From Choristocarpus tenellus KU-1152 (taxonomy: Eukaryota > Phaeophyceae): 46,292 nt of DNA. The stretch covers positions 1 to 46,292 of the forward strand of contig CAXNAD020000020.1 in assembly GCA_964200185.2 (NCBI GenBank), written 5' to 3'. The notes below the pieces were generated by a model that worked only from the letters and a program-made list of their open reading frames with translations, was not told where the DNA came from and ran no database searches. The number at the start of each line of letters is the position of its first letter. The stretch's first letter is position 1. This document shows, piece by piece, positions 34,590 through 45,626 of this stretch. A program made the translations under genes and the position numbers.

Positions 34590-37500
34590 TCAGTCTCTCT
34601 TACCATGGCCAATCCTATCCTTCTCCACCTCCAAAAAGCAGTCATTGACGAATGATATATATTTTTGTTGATCAAATGAACCACGGAAGAAGTTGCATGA
34701 TAGGTTCACCTCCAGCAAGAGTACCCCAGAGCTGGTTAAAGCTACGTCCCATCCAACCAGAAGAACATCAGGCAGAAGCTTAAAGTGTGCATTTGTAACA
34801 AGTGATAGAATGCCTGCAATGTCTGGTATCGTCTCACCAGTGATGACCCTGAAAAACAGAGAGGTGTATGATGTTATGTGAGTGGTGATGTGAGTGTCCA
34901 TGAATTTAACTGTTGTGCGTAAGTATGTTGCAACCATATTTCCAGCCTCTCCCACCAACTGCTACATCCATATTGCACCACACATGTCAAGCTAGTTCTG
35001 AATTAATAGTCCTAATTAAATGTTAATCTCCCCTTCATGGTAGCTGTCCAAACTTATTGTGGGGGCAAATTGGGGCAATGATGCAAAACAGTAATCACAC
35101 CTACATGTTGTTATCAGGATGGTGAGTGGTGTTATGTGAAGAAACCCATTGTGTCTTGAAGATCTTGTCCAAACCCAGTTGATACCAGTGGTCATTTGTT
35201 GTGCCCATCAAAATCTTCCCAGTGGAGGAGTTGACATCAAACAAAATAGATGAATGATCTGTAAGGGAATGCTTGCGCCCCGCACGAAAAACACAAGAGA
35301 GTGGTTTAATGCTGGACTCTCCCGGGTTACCACCAGTTCGCTTCTCAATCCACCACCTGAAATTGAGGGTACGTTGAGCCAAATGAATGTTTGAATTTTT
35401 ATGCCTTAAAACCGCCAAAATGGTTCTAGATATTTGCATGTTGTCACAACTGACAACCTGTGCGGAGTTAGCTCATGTCAATGGAATGCCAGAGAGTATA
35501 CCTCCACCCAAGAGAGCATCAATAATGTAACCTTCCAGTGATGTTGGGTTTAAGATTGTCCTTTGTACCCTGCTTTTAAGTATCATGTTCAGCTTGACCA
35601 GGGTTATGTAAACATAGCAGGATACTGTTATAAATATGGTGGTGGGGGGTGTCCACTGAGATGCATGAAATACCAGAGAGTAAACCTCCACCAAGAGAGC
35701 ACCAACAATGCAACCTCCCAGTGGTGTTGGGTTTAAGATTGCCCTTTGTACCCTACTTCCAAGTATCATGTTCAGCTTGACCAGGGTTATGTAAACATAG
35801 CAAGATATTGTGTGAGGGGGTGTCCACTGAGACGCAGTCCTGAGTATATATTACCTACGCGACAGTGCTTACGTTCTTACACAGTTCTGAAGTACTCGAA
35901 AGAATGTGTCACATGAACTAAAGTTGCATTTTGTGCATTGAAGTTGAAAACTTCCCTTCTTCAAGTGCAACTGCAAATATCATTCTCTAACCATGGTACT
36001 CTACAAATTGTACTCACATGATCCTGTGTTGGGTGCAGGTATACGACAATGACAATATCAACAATTGCAGGTACACTTGATGTTCACAAGGCATTGTACT
36101 GGAAGCAGATCAAGACTGAGACTGAGGTTCTACTGCACTTGAAACGCATAATCATCCCCTACATGTTCAACATTGCTATATACTTTTAAAAGTATCTAAT
36201 AGCTGGAGAACATCTTCATACTTGCATCTTGAACAGAGTGTAAATATTCAATGGGATTCCATGGGTGGGCACTTAAGTCTATGGAGCGACCTCCAGTTCA
36301 CCTCATTATCTCAGAGTAGATATTTCAGTGCAATTATTGAGGCAGAGATGGAATAATCTCAATGGAGCCGCTTCATGCATATGGTACCAAATACACTGGA
36401 AACATTTAAAAAGAAAAGACGAGTGACTGGACAAAAAATATTCGCTTGCATCTCCTGCGGACAATCTCATACCCAAAAGCCCCTCTTAATTGAAAAACAA
36501 AATGAGATATGGTTGGCCCACATGAAATTGGGACGTCATCACTAAAGGGGTCATAAAATCAGCAACCACAAAACCAGTGAATGAAAAACCCTTGTCTGTG
36601 CACCTGGATGCAGTGATCACACGCATAGTAGACAGTGGGGCACCATCTGGAAGGAGGGAGCTGATGAAATTGCTATTGTGAAGCCGTTCTTGGATAATCC
36701 AGGAGCCTCCGATTGTAGCATTCTTATAGAAGAACAAGCCCATTCCACCCTGTGGAGTAAGGTGGATTGTACAACACAAAGGTTTCCAAAGGTGTCACAC
36801 AGAAATGCTCTCGGATACTAGAAAAAGTACAGTCTAGCTGAAGGTACACATGTACTACAGGTCTCACCTCTTCGTCCTTGTCCTTGATTACCAATTCGGG
36901 TACATCTAGAAATGGTGATATTGGCACTCCATTCTTCTTTGCTTCTGTGAGAAAGGTCCACTGTAGCAGGTATGGGATTAGGGGTGTTGGGGTGTACATA
37001 TGTTGCTTCAAATATGAAAGCATGCTCACTATGCTACTGATCAATCAGTTTGAAAAGATAGTTTAGTGAAGTAGTTGACGTGACTGGCCCATGCCTAGAA
37101 CTCCTATAAAAGTTTGATAATACCTAGAGTCATAGAGCAATTGCCTTTTGAACATTCTGCTATGATTTTCCAACAATAATTTATTACTTTTTGAAGATGG
37201 CGTGGGAAAATACAAGAAATAACGGTGCAACAAAATGTCCTGGCCACAACAGTCAGGAACTTGTTCAAGACATACCAGAACTGAGTCCACAGCAAACCGA
37301 AATGCAGTTGGTTGGTTGTTAAGACAAGCTAATGTGTCCTCACTGCAGAAAGGGAAAAAAATAGCAAAAATCAACCATACAAGCACTGAAAATGTTGCAC
37401 ACAGTTCAAACACAGGAATTTACACCACATACCTTGTCCTCCTGGGAATAACCCTGGCTTCCTGTATGTAGCGCATGGTAACTGGCCAATCTGCAATTTA

Positions 37501-38843
37501 GTCTCCAGAAGCTAAACCAGTCTTGGGGACACAGCAGCTGCTCTGTATATACGCTGGCCCAGGATCTGCATGAAAGAAGGCAACAGTAACATAAATGCAT
37601 TTGATTTAAATTCTGCATACGATTCTGGCACCTTCCATGGCCATGATGTGCTAACACAGTAGAGAAATTGTCTACCGAGTTGACATCATGCAACAGATCA
37701 ATGGAAGGAGGAAGAGGGCGATGTGGAACGAAAACTCTTGATAATATGTGGATGATTGATTCATTTTCCTCTCTTATCAAAGAAAATCACATCCACCGTG
37801 CCTAAGCGACGCCTCAGCCTATATTTGTTCCTTCTCTTGCACCTGTCCTTACCAGTCGAAAAAACATTAGTGTGGCCAATCCTCACCTTCCATACTTCCA
37901 ATTCACCCAGAGAGCACCAATGAGGCAAATTACAGGGTTTACGCCTAGTACAAAGACGTAGGTCACCAGCTTGAAGTAACACCACACGCTGAGAGGCACC
38001 CCAGTTCCTGGAATTGCCACATTGCGTAGATTCTTGACCATGTCCTGCATTGACTCAAGAAGTTAGTTACATATTTCAACATCCATAAAGAACTACACGA
38101 AGACTTCGGTTACCAGTAATTGCCACAATTTTCGACCTAGTTCAAGTCGTCATCCATTCCAAGACAGTTTTGCGTCATCGCTTCCATAATTTCCAAGGAC
38201 ACTAGTGCAATCTAAATTGCCTAGATGTTGAAGTAGTTTTAAGTATCAAGTACCTCTCTGAAGCTCCCACTCCTATAATGAGGTTTCGACCAGAGGTAGA
38301 AGATGAGAGCCAGAGAGTAGCACTGTACCCGTGCCTGCCATCGTACGACGTCCAGCGCATGGTAAAGGAGTCAAATTCTCTTGCCTAAAGACAGACATAA
38401 GACAAGTCGAACCGAAAACGAGCTTCGACCACACTCACGTAGAACAATATTCTTCCTTGAAAGAGTATTTCTCAATCTCTTTACGCACCCCTCACATACA
38501 ACCATTACGTGGAAGATGCTTTAACTTCACACACCCAATTACAACTCCCAATACAACAAAGACATTCGGTGGGGGGCTACGAAGCTAAGCATCGCATACC
38601 ATCAGCAAAGCGGAAAGAAAATGAATAAGATATCTAAAGAGAGACAAGCCACTCATGATGCGGTGGTTACTCTCATATTTAGAGGGTGTTTGGGTAAGGG
38701 ATTGATATGTGTACCTGTGGTCGCTTAATGAAATATGGACAAGAGGCGTAGCTGCCACCAAATAGGAAGTAGAACATGCAGCGGTAGAACGTCAACGTAT
38801 CCCATAGAGCTCCCATGAAGGTTGATCGATTCCCATCGCTCAT
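34590..38843 (-). CDS. Membrane-anchored ATP-grasp protein (sugar-transfer-associated / glutamate-ligase-related type)
   Basis: Nine exons join in phase to 437 residues. From the start: 38843-38715, 38334-38254, 38044-37887, 37565-37433, 37338-37276, 36960-36868, 36749-36604, 35356-35105, 34848-34590. Hydrophobic segments at about 17-32 (LTFYRCMFYFLFGGSY) and 92-117 (CYFKLVTYVFVLGVNPVICL onward) suggest a membrane hairpin. The ATP-grasp part follows: GVPISPFLDV, SWIIQERLHNSNFI (a base-contacting strand), LSTMRVITAS, then GKILMG and VGWDVAL (383-389). It ends with the metal-binding Glu398-x-Asn400 in LLLEVNLSCNFFRG. This resembles the ATP-grasp family annotated in many diatoms as alpha-L-glutamate-ligase-related; such enzymes join a carboxylate to an amine or thiol using ATP. 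The substrate is unknown. The usual KP.G lysine strand is not obvious (VIKDKDEE then GGMGLFF), so activity is unproven. The last exon could also splice onward at CATGG|GTAAGA. Confidence 0.82.
35475..35840. repeat. Tandem 183-bp direct repeat in an intron of the ATP-grasp gene
   Basis: Two units 183 bp apart, 35475-35657 and 35658-35840. They share long near-identical stretches such as AAGTATCATGTTCAGCTTGA, starting at 35578 and 35761, followed by CCAGGGTTATGTAAACATAG. Because 183 is a multiple of three, one minus-strand frame runs open through both, but its translation matches no family and it lies in the intron. A minisatellite or duplicated transposon piece is likely. Confidence 0.8.
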
Positions 38844-39583
38844 CCTCCTACGATAAGGAGGTTTGGTCTTTCAAGTCAACCTAAGATTTTCAATATATAA
38901 GTAAGACGTAAAAGGTAACAAGAAAGGTAAGACAAAAATTTTGGCGTTTGAACATTTTTCAAGGTGTACGAAAACCGTACTTTTTTTTAGTTGTCTTTGG
39001 TGTACGGTAATAAAATAGAGTAAAAATAAAAGAGAAAGATCTCAGTTTGTGAAAACATACAAATCCAATACCATATTCTTGAGAGGGATGATTAGAGTAA
39101 AACAATTTGGGATTCTACGAAATTCTTTTGTCAGAAAACTCAAAAAAAGTATTTTGTGGTGTATGTCAGGGACAAGTTCCTTTTTGGGGATCTCCGACAC
39201 ACACATATGAAAAAGACGCGCGGTCATATACAAATGCGCGCGCTAACCACCTCATTTGAGCTCATCCATATCGACCAGTCCAATAAACCAACCATACCCA
39301 TAAGATCTGGATTTGACCAAACACCCAAAATGGACTATCAGAACGAAGAACCATTCCGATTCTGACCGATCCATTTCTTGCTGTGGCTGGATTTCCTGAT
39401 CTGTTATGAGATTAGAGCCAAGACCTTGAAACTCTGTCCCACCCTCTGAGGTGAAGGAGTTTCATTCCGGTGATTGTGATTGATTGCCCCCTTGAGCAGA
39501 GAACTTGGCACCTTTGACACTTTCACATGTAGTTTTAATAGAAATGGATAGGGTAATTAATAACTGAAGATCTTTGTTCGTAG
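38844..39583. other. Intergenic region upstream of the ATP-grasp gene
   Basis: Head-to-head spacer between the ATP-grasp start (38843, -) and the first supported exon of the hypothetical gene at 39584 (+). A 6-bp-stem hairpin, CCTCCT/AGGAGG, directly precedes the ATP-grasp start codon (38844-38861). A CG-rich patch (39221-39241, GACGCGCGG and GCGCGCGC) may mark a promoter. The 5' exon of the next gene probably lies here but could not be placed. Confidence 0.4.
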
Positions 39584-41282
39584 ATAGAGATTGAAGTGGG
39601 TGGTCTTGCAGCAGAGTTCTACCTTATGAGGGAAGAAGGGAAAACTTCACCGCAGCCGAGATGGGGAGAGTACACTTTTCAAGAGCCCGAGGGGTGGCTG
39701 GAGATAAAGGGAAAGACAAAGCTCTTTAGCAATAACGAATTGAGTAAACTAGTTGAACAGGAGGCCACTCCTCGACAGGACTTCTGTACCGATGTGACAC
39801 CCGAGAAAGGAGCGGATCAGTCCCTGTTTTTCTTCTTTTATTGGTCTTCTTGCTACAATTCCCTAGAATATGGTGTGGCAACCGAATCAAATATGAATGT
39901 TGCACTAGGAGGTTAGAGGAACGGGGTAAAACTACAACCACTGAATCCCATCAAGTTGGTGGCAGATACACCTCTCCATAAGGATAGAACAGTGCAAACT
40001 CTCACTTTTGGGGAACGAGCCACCAGAAGATTGTTCGGACAAGCTGTCAAAATTGAGGTACCACTGTTCCACTGAAGTAAATAGTTAAACGACATTAGGA
40101 GCTGGGAATCTTCCCACCATTGTTATCTGTGGGCCTTCACCCCACTTAATGTGTGCCCCCTCCAAGCGGCGATCTCAATGTTTGGGTCACACCAATGAAC
40201 TGTGCCCCAGACCATAGCCTCAGAGCCTCCCTCTAATGACTGCAAGACCTCAAGATTATGGTATGGGTGCTGGCAGCATTACTGTTGTATGTTCCACGTG
40301 TGTCGATTTTCTCTAAGGTAGTTTCCACCTTACTCACATACTCTTTTCGTCCATCAGTCCTCTCGCTGTATTTTTGTGTTCTCCTGTGTTGCAATCGCCG
40401 CTTTCAGGTACAGAAGTAACCAGCAGTTTGATCAGTCGCGACTCAGGCACATGCAATTAAGGGAGTACAAGGTGTAATTTGTCTCTGACCCACAGGTATC
40501 CCAGTCAAGAAGGTGTGGCACGAGGAAAAGGGAGGAGAAAGACAATACCCAATTTCTATGTGATTGTGATATATCTTTTTGTCTTGTATTTCTTTGGGAT
40601 TCTCATTCTGAAGGGGAAGAGTATTTCATGTTTTACCTTATTTCTTTGTTCCGTATGATTTTGTGTCGGCATTTATTTGTGTTCATGGCTTTCGAAGGGG
40701 GAGGATCCTTTTATGGCAGTACCCTATTTTCACATGAGTGTGAGACTCTGGTATAGGAGGTTTTCTCTTGAACATTGAACATGGAGAAAAATGCAGAGTG
40801 AGTGCTGTGAGGTGCGAAGCTATCACTAGCATGTCTTCTGTCAGGGCAAACATTTTAAGGGGTTTTTTCCTCTAGGTTCAAGAGATACTCTGTGGAGCCT
40901 TCTATGAGGCTCATCATCTGTCTACAGGCTTGTGGATTGGAGCTACAAATCTCATCATGGTAAGATTGCAGATCATTTTGTAGTGTGGGATTGTGTTTGC
41001 CATTTGAGAGAGCTTGCTACCATATGCCCGTTGGACCACTCAAGAGATTTTCCACTTTGTTTATCAATTGATTCCTTCCAGTCAGTGAAGGATTTGAGAG
41101 TAGGGTGACTTCGCACCCAACAAACTGCAGCAAATGTATGTCCCCGGATGAGAGAATATTATGTATGGAAAACACGTCAGTGCGGATAATTCTGTTCAAT
41201 ATTTATTTATGACTCCCCTGAGTTGCAGGAGACCACACAGCAACAACACAATGAATTTATCTGTTTCTTGACCAGTCAATAG
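39584..41282 (+). CDS. Hypothetical protein, partial and uncertain gene model
   Basis: Four exons can be joined in phase 0 with GT-AG boundaries: 39584-39793, 39917-40057, 40876-40959, 41229-41282, giving about 162 residues up to a TAG. The first exon opens after an acceptor (TTCGTAG), so an upstream exon with the start codon is missing from this model; the internal Met codon at 39626 is an alternative start. The translation (IEVGGLAAEFYLMREEGK, WGEYTFQEPEGWLEIKGKTK, TLTFGERATRRLFGQAVKIE, CGAFYEAHHLSTGLWIGAT) looks like a folded, charged protein with coding-like composition, but no family was recognised. The donor at 39794 (GTGACA) is weak, and the 0.8-kb intron may hide another exon. An alternative last exon, 40497-40561, encodes IPVKKVWHEEKGGERQYPIS. 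It would be the third head-to-head partner in the window. Confidence 0.4.
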
Positions 41283-41479
41283 TAGAGTCATGACCACCAG
41301 TTTCCTTTATTCTGTCATGGACTCATGCCCCATCATGCAAAGATTCAGGCTTATTACTCATTTATGTGATTGTTTGCCCCTCTGCCCTATTTTCGAATGA
41401 CTTGTTCAGCCTTTAATGTTGTGATGAGGTTGTGGGGCTCATGCCCTGGGGGGGGTGGGTAATGTGGAGAGCAAGTATA

Positions 41480-41540
41480 AGGGATACCTCAGATGGTACA
41501 CATCTCTGATCAAGAATCTCAGTTTGAGTCTCACCAACAA
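41480..41540 (+). repeat. tRNA-derived SINE-like head
   Basis: TACCTCAGATGGTACACAT (from 41485) matches the A box and D-arm of a tRNA (compare TAGCTCAGTTGGTAGAGCA). CAGTTTGAGTCTC (41520-41532) matches a B box. The anticodon arm cannot be paired convincingly, so this is probably a SINE head. Confidence 0.45.
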
Positions 41541-42559
41541 TCTCTCCTAGAGTTCTGAACTGAGAAGATTTTTGACTACAATTATGATCAGTTCAGCTCT
41601 CGCTGGTTATTAATCAAATTGATTCATTTGTTTCATAGCACTCGCCATAGTGGCAAAGTTGTGAGTGAGGAGCCATGCCAGAGCCGAAACGTACTGAGGT
41701 TATCACCCATCTTGCACTCCCCTAGTAATACTAGACTGGTGATTGTTGTCTTTGTTTTCAATCAAAGGGATGAGTCTTCTCAGTTATTAATGCAAAATAA
41801 CAAGCATTCCATATATTTACATGTGTGTGTGTGTCACCTCTGCCCCTATCCTAGCAGTTGCTTGAAACATTTGCTAATCACAGTAACATAACACAACATA
41901 ACATAACCATGCACCACATGAAATTACCATCTTCCATTCTTCTTCATATTGTGTCAAAAGAATGGCCATGTTAGTATGAGAGAATGAAGAGAAGGGTAGA
42001 GAAAAATATTGGTGAGAAGAAACATCCTTCTTAGACCCCCTTTTTGCTAAAAGAGAACAAGATGAGAAAGATCTGCATAGTGAAACATGCAAAATATCAA
42101 CGTTTTTATGTGCACAGGGGTATATATATTTTTTGGTGATGCACATGTTAATTAAAACTCATATTCTCAGCTTTTGAATAAGCCCCTAAGCAGCGTCTGA
42201 GTGTTTGCTACTCAAGAATGGTGTCAGTGAAGGTATAGCACCAAATTGCAAGGTGTGAAAATCAAGCCTGAAACTGTAAAATAATCAAATTACATTTGGT
42301 TGCCTTCCTACTAAGGAGTGTGATAGTGAGACACCAGAATTTCAGCTTCTGAAGGTTGGCTGCACATCACCTCAAGCACCAGTAAGCTCAACTGAATTAA
42401 TTGAAATGTTCTCTACCAAACTTGATTGTAGTTGTACATTCTTTTGGTTTATAACACTAGAAGCATAACCTTTGGCACATGTAAGTTGCTTGTGATGTGA
42501 GGACACTCTGGTGGGTGGTGTCTCCCTAGGCCTGAGGTGAACCCTTTTATGGTTGGAAA

Positions 42560-43020
42560 CTAGGTTAAACCACTTTCGTCCACATGGACCCAGTCAACCA
42601 TGGGGTCAAACTTTTCTTGTGTAGCTTTTTTCAGGATGCTGCTTGTGGTGAAGGCCATCTTATCAACCTTACCTTGTGTTGATAAGCGATGAAGAGTTTG
42701 ATGACTCTTTGATATGGTTCACCCTGTATCCTTGTATACCTCCTCATCTTTTGTTTGTTGTCTTCATTTGCTCATCTCCTCTCAATGGTTCATTTGAGCT
42801 TTTCGAATGCTTCAATCGCATCAATCTCCTCTAGCAGAAATGTCATTGGTTGTCCGCTGTGACGAGAGGCTAAGCCCATGCCCTGCCATTTATCCAAGGT
42901 CTGGAAGGCCACCCCCACCAACAGAGCCAATGTTGATGGGGCCACCTCATAATTGTGCGCAATTTGTGATAGGGTGCCTTGTTGGATCTTGCAGGTGAAA
43001 TTGCTACTTTCCAACATAAG
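42560..43020 (-). pseudogene. Relic of a plant-type mariner-like (DD-E/D) transposase
   Basis: On the minus strand, scattered frames look like pieces of a mariner-like transposase. First comes a helix-turn-helix-like segment (GTLSQIAHNYEVAPSTLALL, about 42895-42985), then FLLEEIDAIEAFEKL. After stops and a frame change comes KKATQEKFDPMVDWVHVDES near 42595-42655. The VHVDES core corresponds to the (V/I)H(I/V)DEKWF motif carrying the first catalytic Asp in plant- and oomycete-type mariners. Stops and a frame break show that it is dead. The match is by eye on short motifs, so confidence is moderate to low. Confidence 0.35.
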
Positions 43021-44640
43021 ATTCCTGGTTGTGCATTGGGATGTCTTTCATTTTTCTGATCATGCCAAGACTCTGGTGTGGATTGGTGAGGCAAAATCTC
43101 CAAATCCTCCACAGGTCCTAGTAGGCAGATCTGAGGTTATGAACAGTGGAATGTGGAGTAAGTTGTGGGTAGCAAGACCTTGTGATAAAAATGTGCTTCT
43201 GTGACTTCTGACACGTTCTGGGTTCAAACCTTGAATTAGTTGAATCATTGGTGGTTCGAGTCAAGTGCTCTGTGTCAAGGCTTGATCAAAACCAGTATGT
43301 GACGGGGAGACATAGTCCACTGAAGCACTCAAGGTTTCAACTGATGAATCTTGTCACATGCTTTTCATAGATGCAGGTTGAATACTGTAGTGAGGTGTTC
43401 TGTTCTGTTCCTTAGTGCATTCAAAGGAAATTATACATGCTCTGTGTAGAGTTGTTACCTTGTGAAGAAGGTTGTTGGATGTATTACAAACTCTGTTTAT
43501 ATATCATCCAGTTGTATGTAGAGGTCCACTTATTGCAGAGTTGAGTTTGAAGTCTAAGTGGGGGCAAGACTGAGCAAAGAAAACATTGTACAATACAACT
43601 GTTATTTGTTCTGTGGGGGAAAAATAATTAAAAAGACCTGAATCAGATTCTGAGTCAACTTATGTCGCACAAACTGAGTTTGAATGTTTGAAGAACATCT
43701 AATTCCAGGGATCAAGCTTACTATATTTAAATATATATATTTTCATACTACACATACTGTGCAGATTGGTGCATGTGCGACCTTGCTGCTTGCGCACGAA
43801 ATGATCAGTACTAGTGGACAAATCAACAGTTAACACCCTCTTACTATAAGTGTTGGAGGTTGGTGGAGGAGTTACGTACTACTACATACAAGACAAAAAG
43901 TAGAGAAAATCATTACAAAAGAAAGTTAATGACAAGGAAACTTCTGGTTTAAGGTGGGGACTTGTCAAAGGCGATAGAAGGTAAGAAGAAAGGTAAGAGA
44001 CAACTTAGAGGGAACTTGTAGAGTAGAAAAAAGTCACATCTATGGATCATACGATTCTGTGGTGGCGTGGTACACTCAGGGAAGGGTGGTAAAGAGAATC
44101 ACTGAGCAAGATGGACCAGACAAACCCAAGATGAAATATAACTGAGAGGATGAGGTTAAGGTTGGAAACGTGCAACAAGGCTGCAAGGATTTGCAAAAAT
44201 GTGGAGTGATGAGCTTCTCATGAGAAGGGGATGATCAGAAAATCAAGATTAAACAACAAGAGCTCTCAAAGACATGGAAACTTAAACATGATTCAAGGTC
44301 ATCCAAAAGGTGAGCTCTGGGAGCAAAATGGGAAACAGGTGCGACTGTTAGTATACTATTGCACCATTGTATTACACGACTACATCAATACAAAATGAAG
44401 TGTAACATACATTTGTGGCATTATTGAATATCTGATCAGGATATCATTAGGCAAAGGTTGATGGTATGGGGGGTCAGCATACCAATCAAGCTTACAAGGT
44501 CTGAGTCTATGGGATCAATGTAGCAGTCAACCTAAATTATGAGTGGGGTTGAAGGATGCGGTCAATATTGCATCAAGGTCATGGTCAAGGTGTGAAGGTA
44601 TGGGATCAGCAATGCGGTCAGCCTGAACATGAGCCAAGAG

Positions 44641-44744
44641 GTATATATAGGGCCCACATATAGGTCTCTTGTATCTTGTATAAACTGAGGGAATTTAAGA
44701 ATAGGGATACATACAAGGAGCAAACGCTATTTGTTGTCAATAAA
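44641..44744 (+). promoter_or_regulatory. LTR-like core: TATA box followed by AATAAA
   Basis: A TATA box (GTATATATAG, 44641-44650) is followed about 95 bp later by AATAAA (44739-44744). That is the spacing of the U3-R-U5 core of an LTR retrotransposon. A TGTTGGAGG at 43853 would suit a Copia-type LTR start. No matching second LTR, primer-binding site or target duplication was found, so a solo LTR is only a possibility. Confidence 0.25.
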
Positions 44745-45381
44745 CTGTTGACAAGTATTTGTGATCTGACGTTGCTAAACGAGTGTTACATGATGATTTT
44801 ATTAACATTCCAATGTGTGAAATCACAGGCGCATGTACATGAAAAAAATCAACACATCAGGCAGCAGGACCAATAGATAATGTGTGCACACACTCTCCTT
44901 CCTCGCATTCTGAAACAATTGGAGTATTGCTTGCAAGGAATACAATATTTCAAGTGGACACTAGGATGTATGATATGTTGGTGGCTCAACTCTCAAAACG
45001 ATATGAGGTGACCATGCAGTCATTACATCAAGTTGGGGGAATCATGCTACTCAGAAAACAAACAACAAATGTAATTCATCTGAAGTCTCTATTACGTACC
45101 TTTGGGGGATTCAAATCTTTGCCTTTTGTTGGGTGAGTCATTTCGTTATGATCAACAAATACAATTCATGAAAATGAGACATGACGTAATAAACAGCCAC
45201 CTCTAGCACACACGAGTGCAAATGCACCCGGTGATACTGTCTCTTCATCACCGCATGTGACCACTCATGCAAATGAGAAAAGTTGAGAGATAAAATATCA
45301 TGTTAATAATATCTAAACGTCCAACATATGTATGTATAGTCTATATCTAAGGATTGATAAACCTGGTAAACAAGAGAGACC

Positions 45382-45626
45382 CAAAGCATTTAAGAGGTTA
45401 AGGCCACATCCATTCAGGACCATAAATCCAATGTTGCAATTTTGATGAACTTTGGCTATCGTGTTTGTTAGGAAGTGTCAATATCCTTGCTCTGGACACA
45501 CCTTCATAGTTCTATACATTTTAGGTAACTGTGTCCTCACAGAAAACCGAAAAGGGGCATTAATTACCCATGGGAAGCCAAGCCCTGAACAAACAGGGCA
45601 AAACTCCTACCCTCTTAAATGCTTTG
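45382..45626 (-). mobile_element. MITE-like element, copy 2 (inverted relative to copy 1)
   Basis: About 245 bp with terminal inverted repeats CAAAGCATTTAAGAGG and CCTCTTAAATGCTTTG, perfect over 16 bp. The interior matches the reverse complement of 5569-5817, including TTTGGCTATCGTGTTTGTTA and the following GGAAGTGTCAATATCCTTG. No coding frame. The better-kept ends suggest a younger insertion than copy 1. Confidence 0.75.

Noticed and set aside
35473-35769. Minus-strand open frame of 98 codons
   Set aside because: It is open because the 183-bp repeat has a length divisible by three; it lies in an intron and matches no family.
41821-41834. Short GT microsatellite
   Set aside because: About five units only; common background.
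44882-45136. Open frame of 84 codons on the plus strand
   Set aside because: No recognisable domain, no supporting exons and a repeat-rich setting; a chance frame or transposon debris is more likely.
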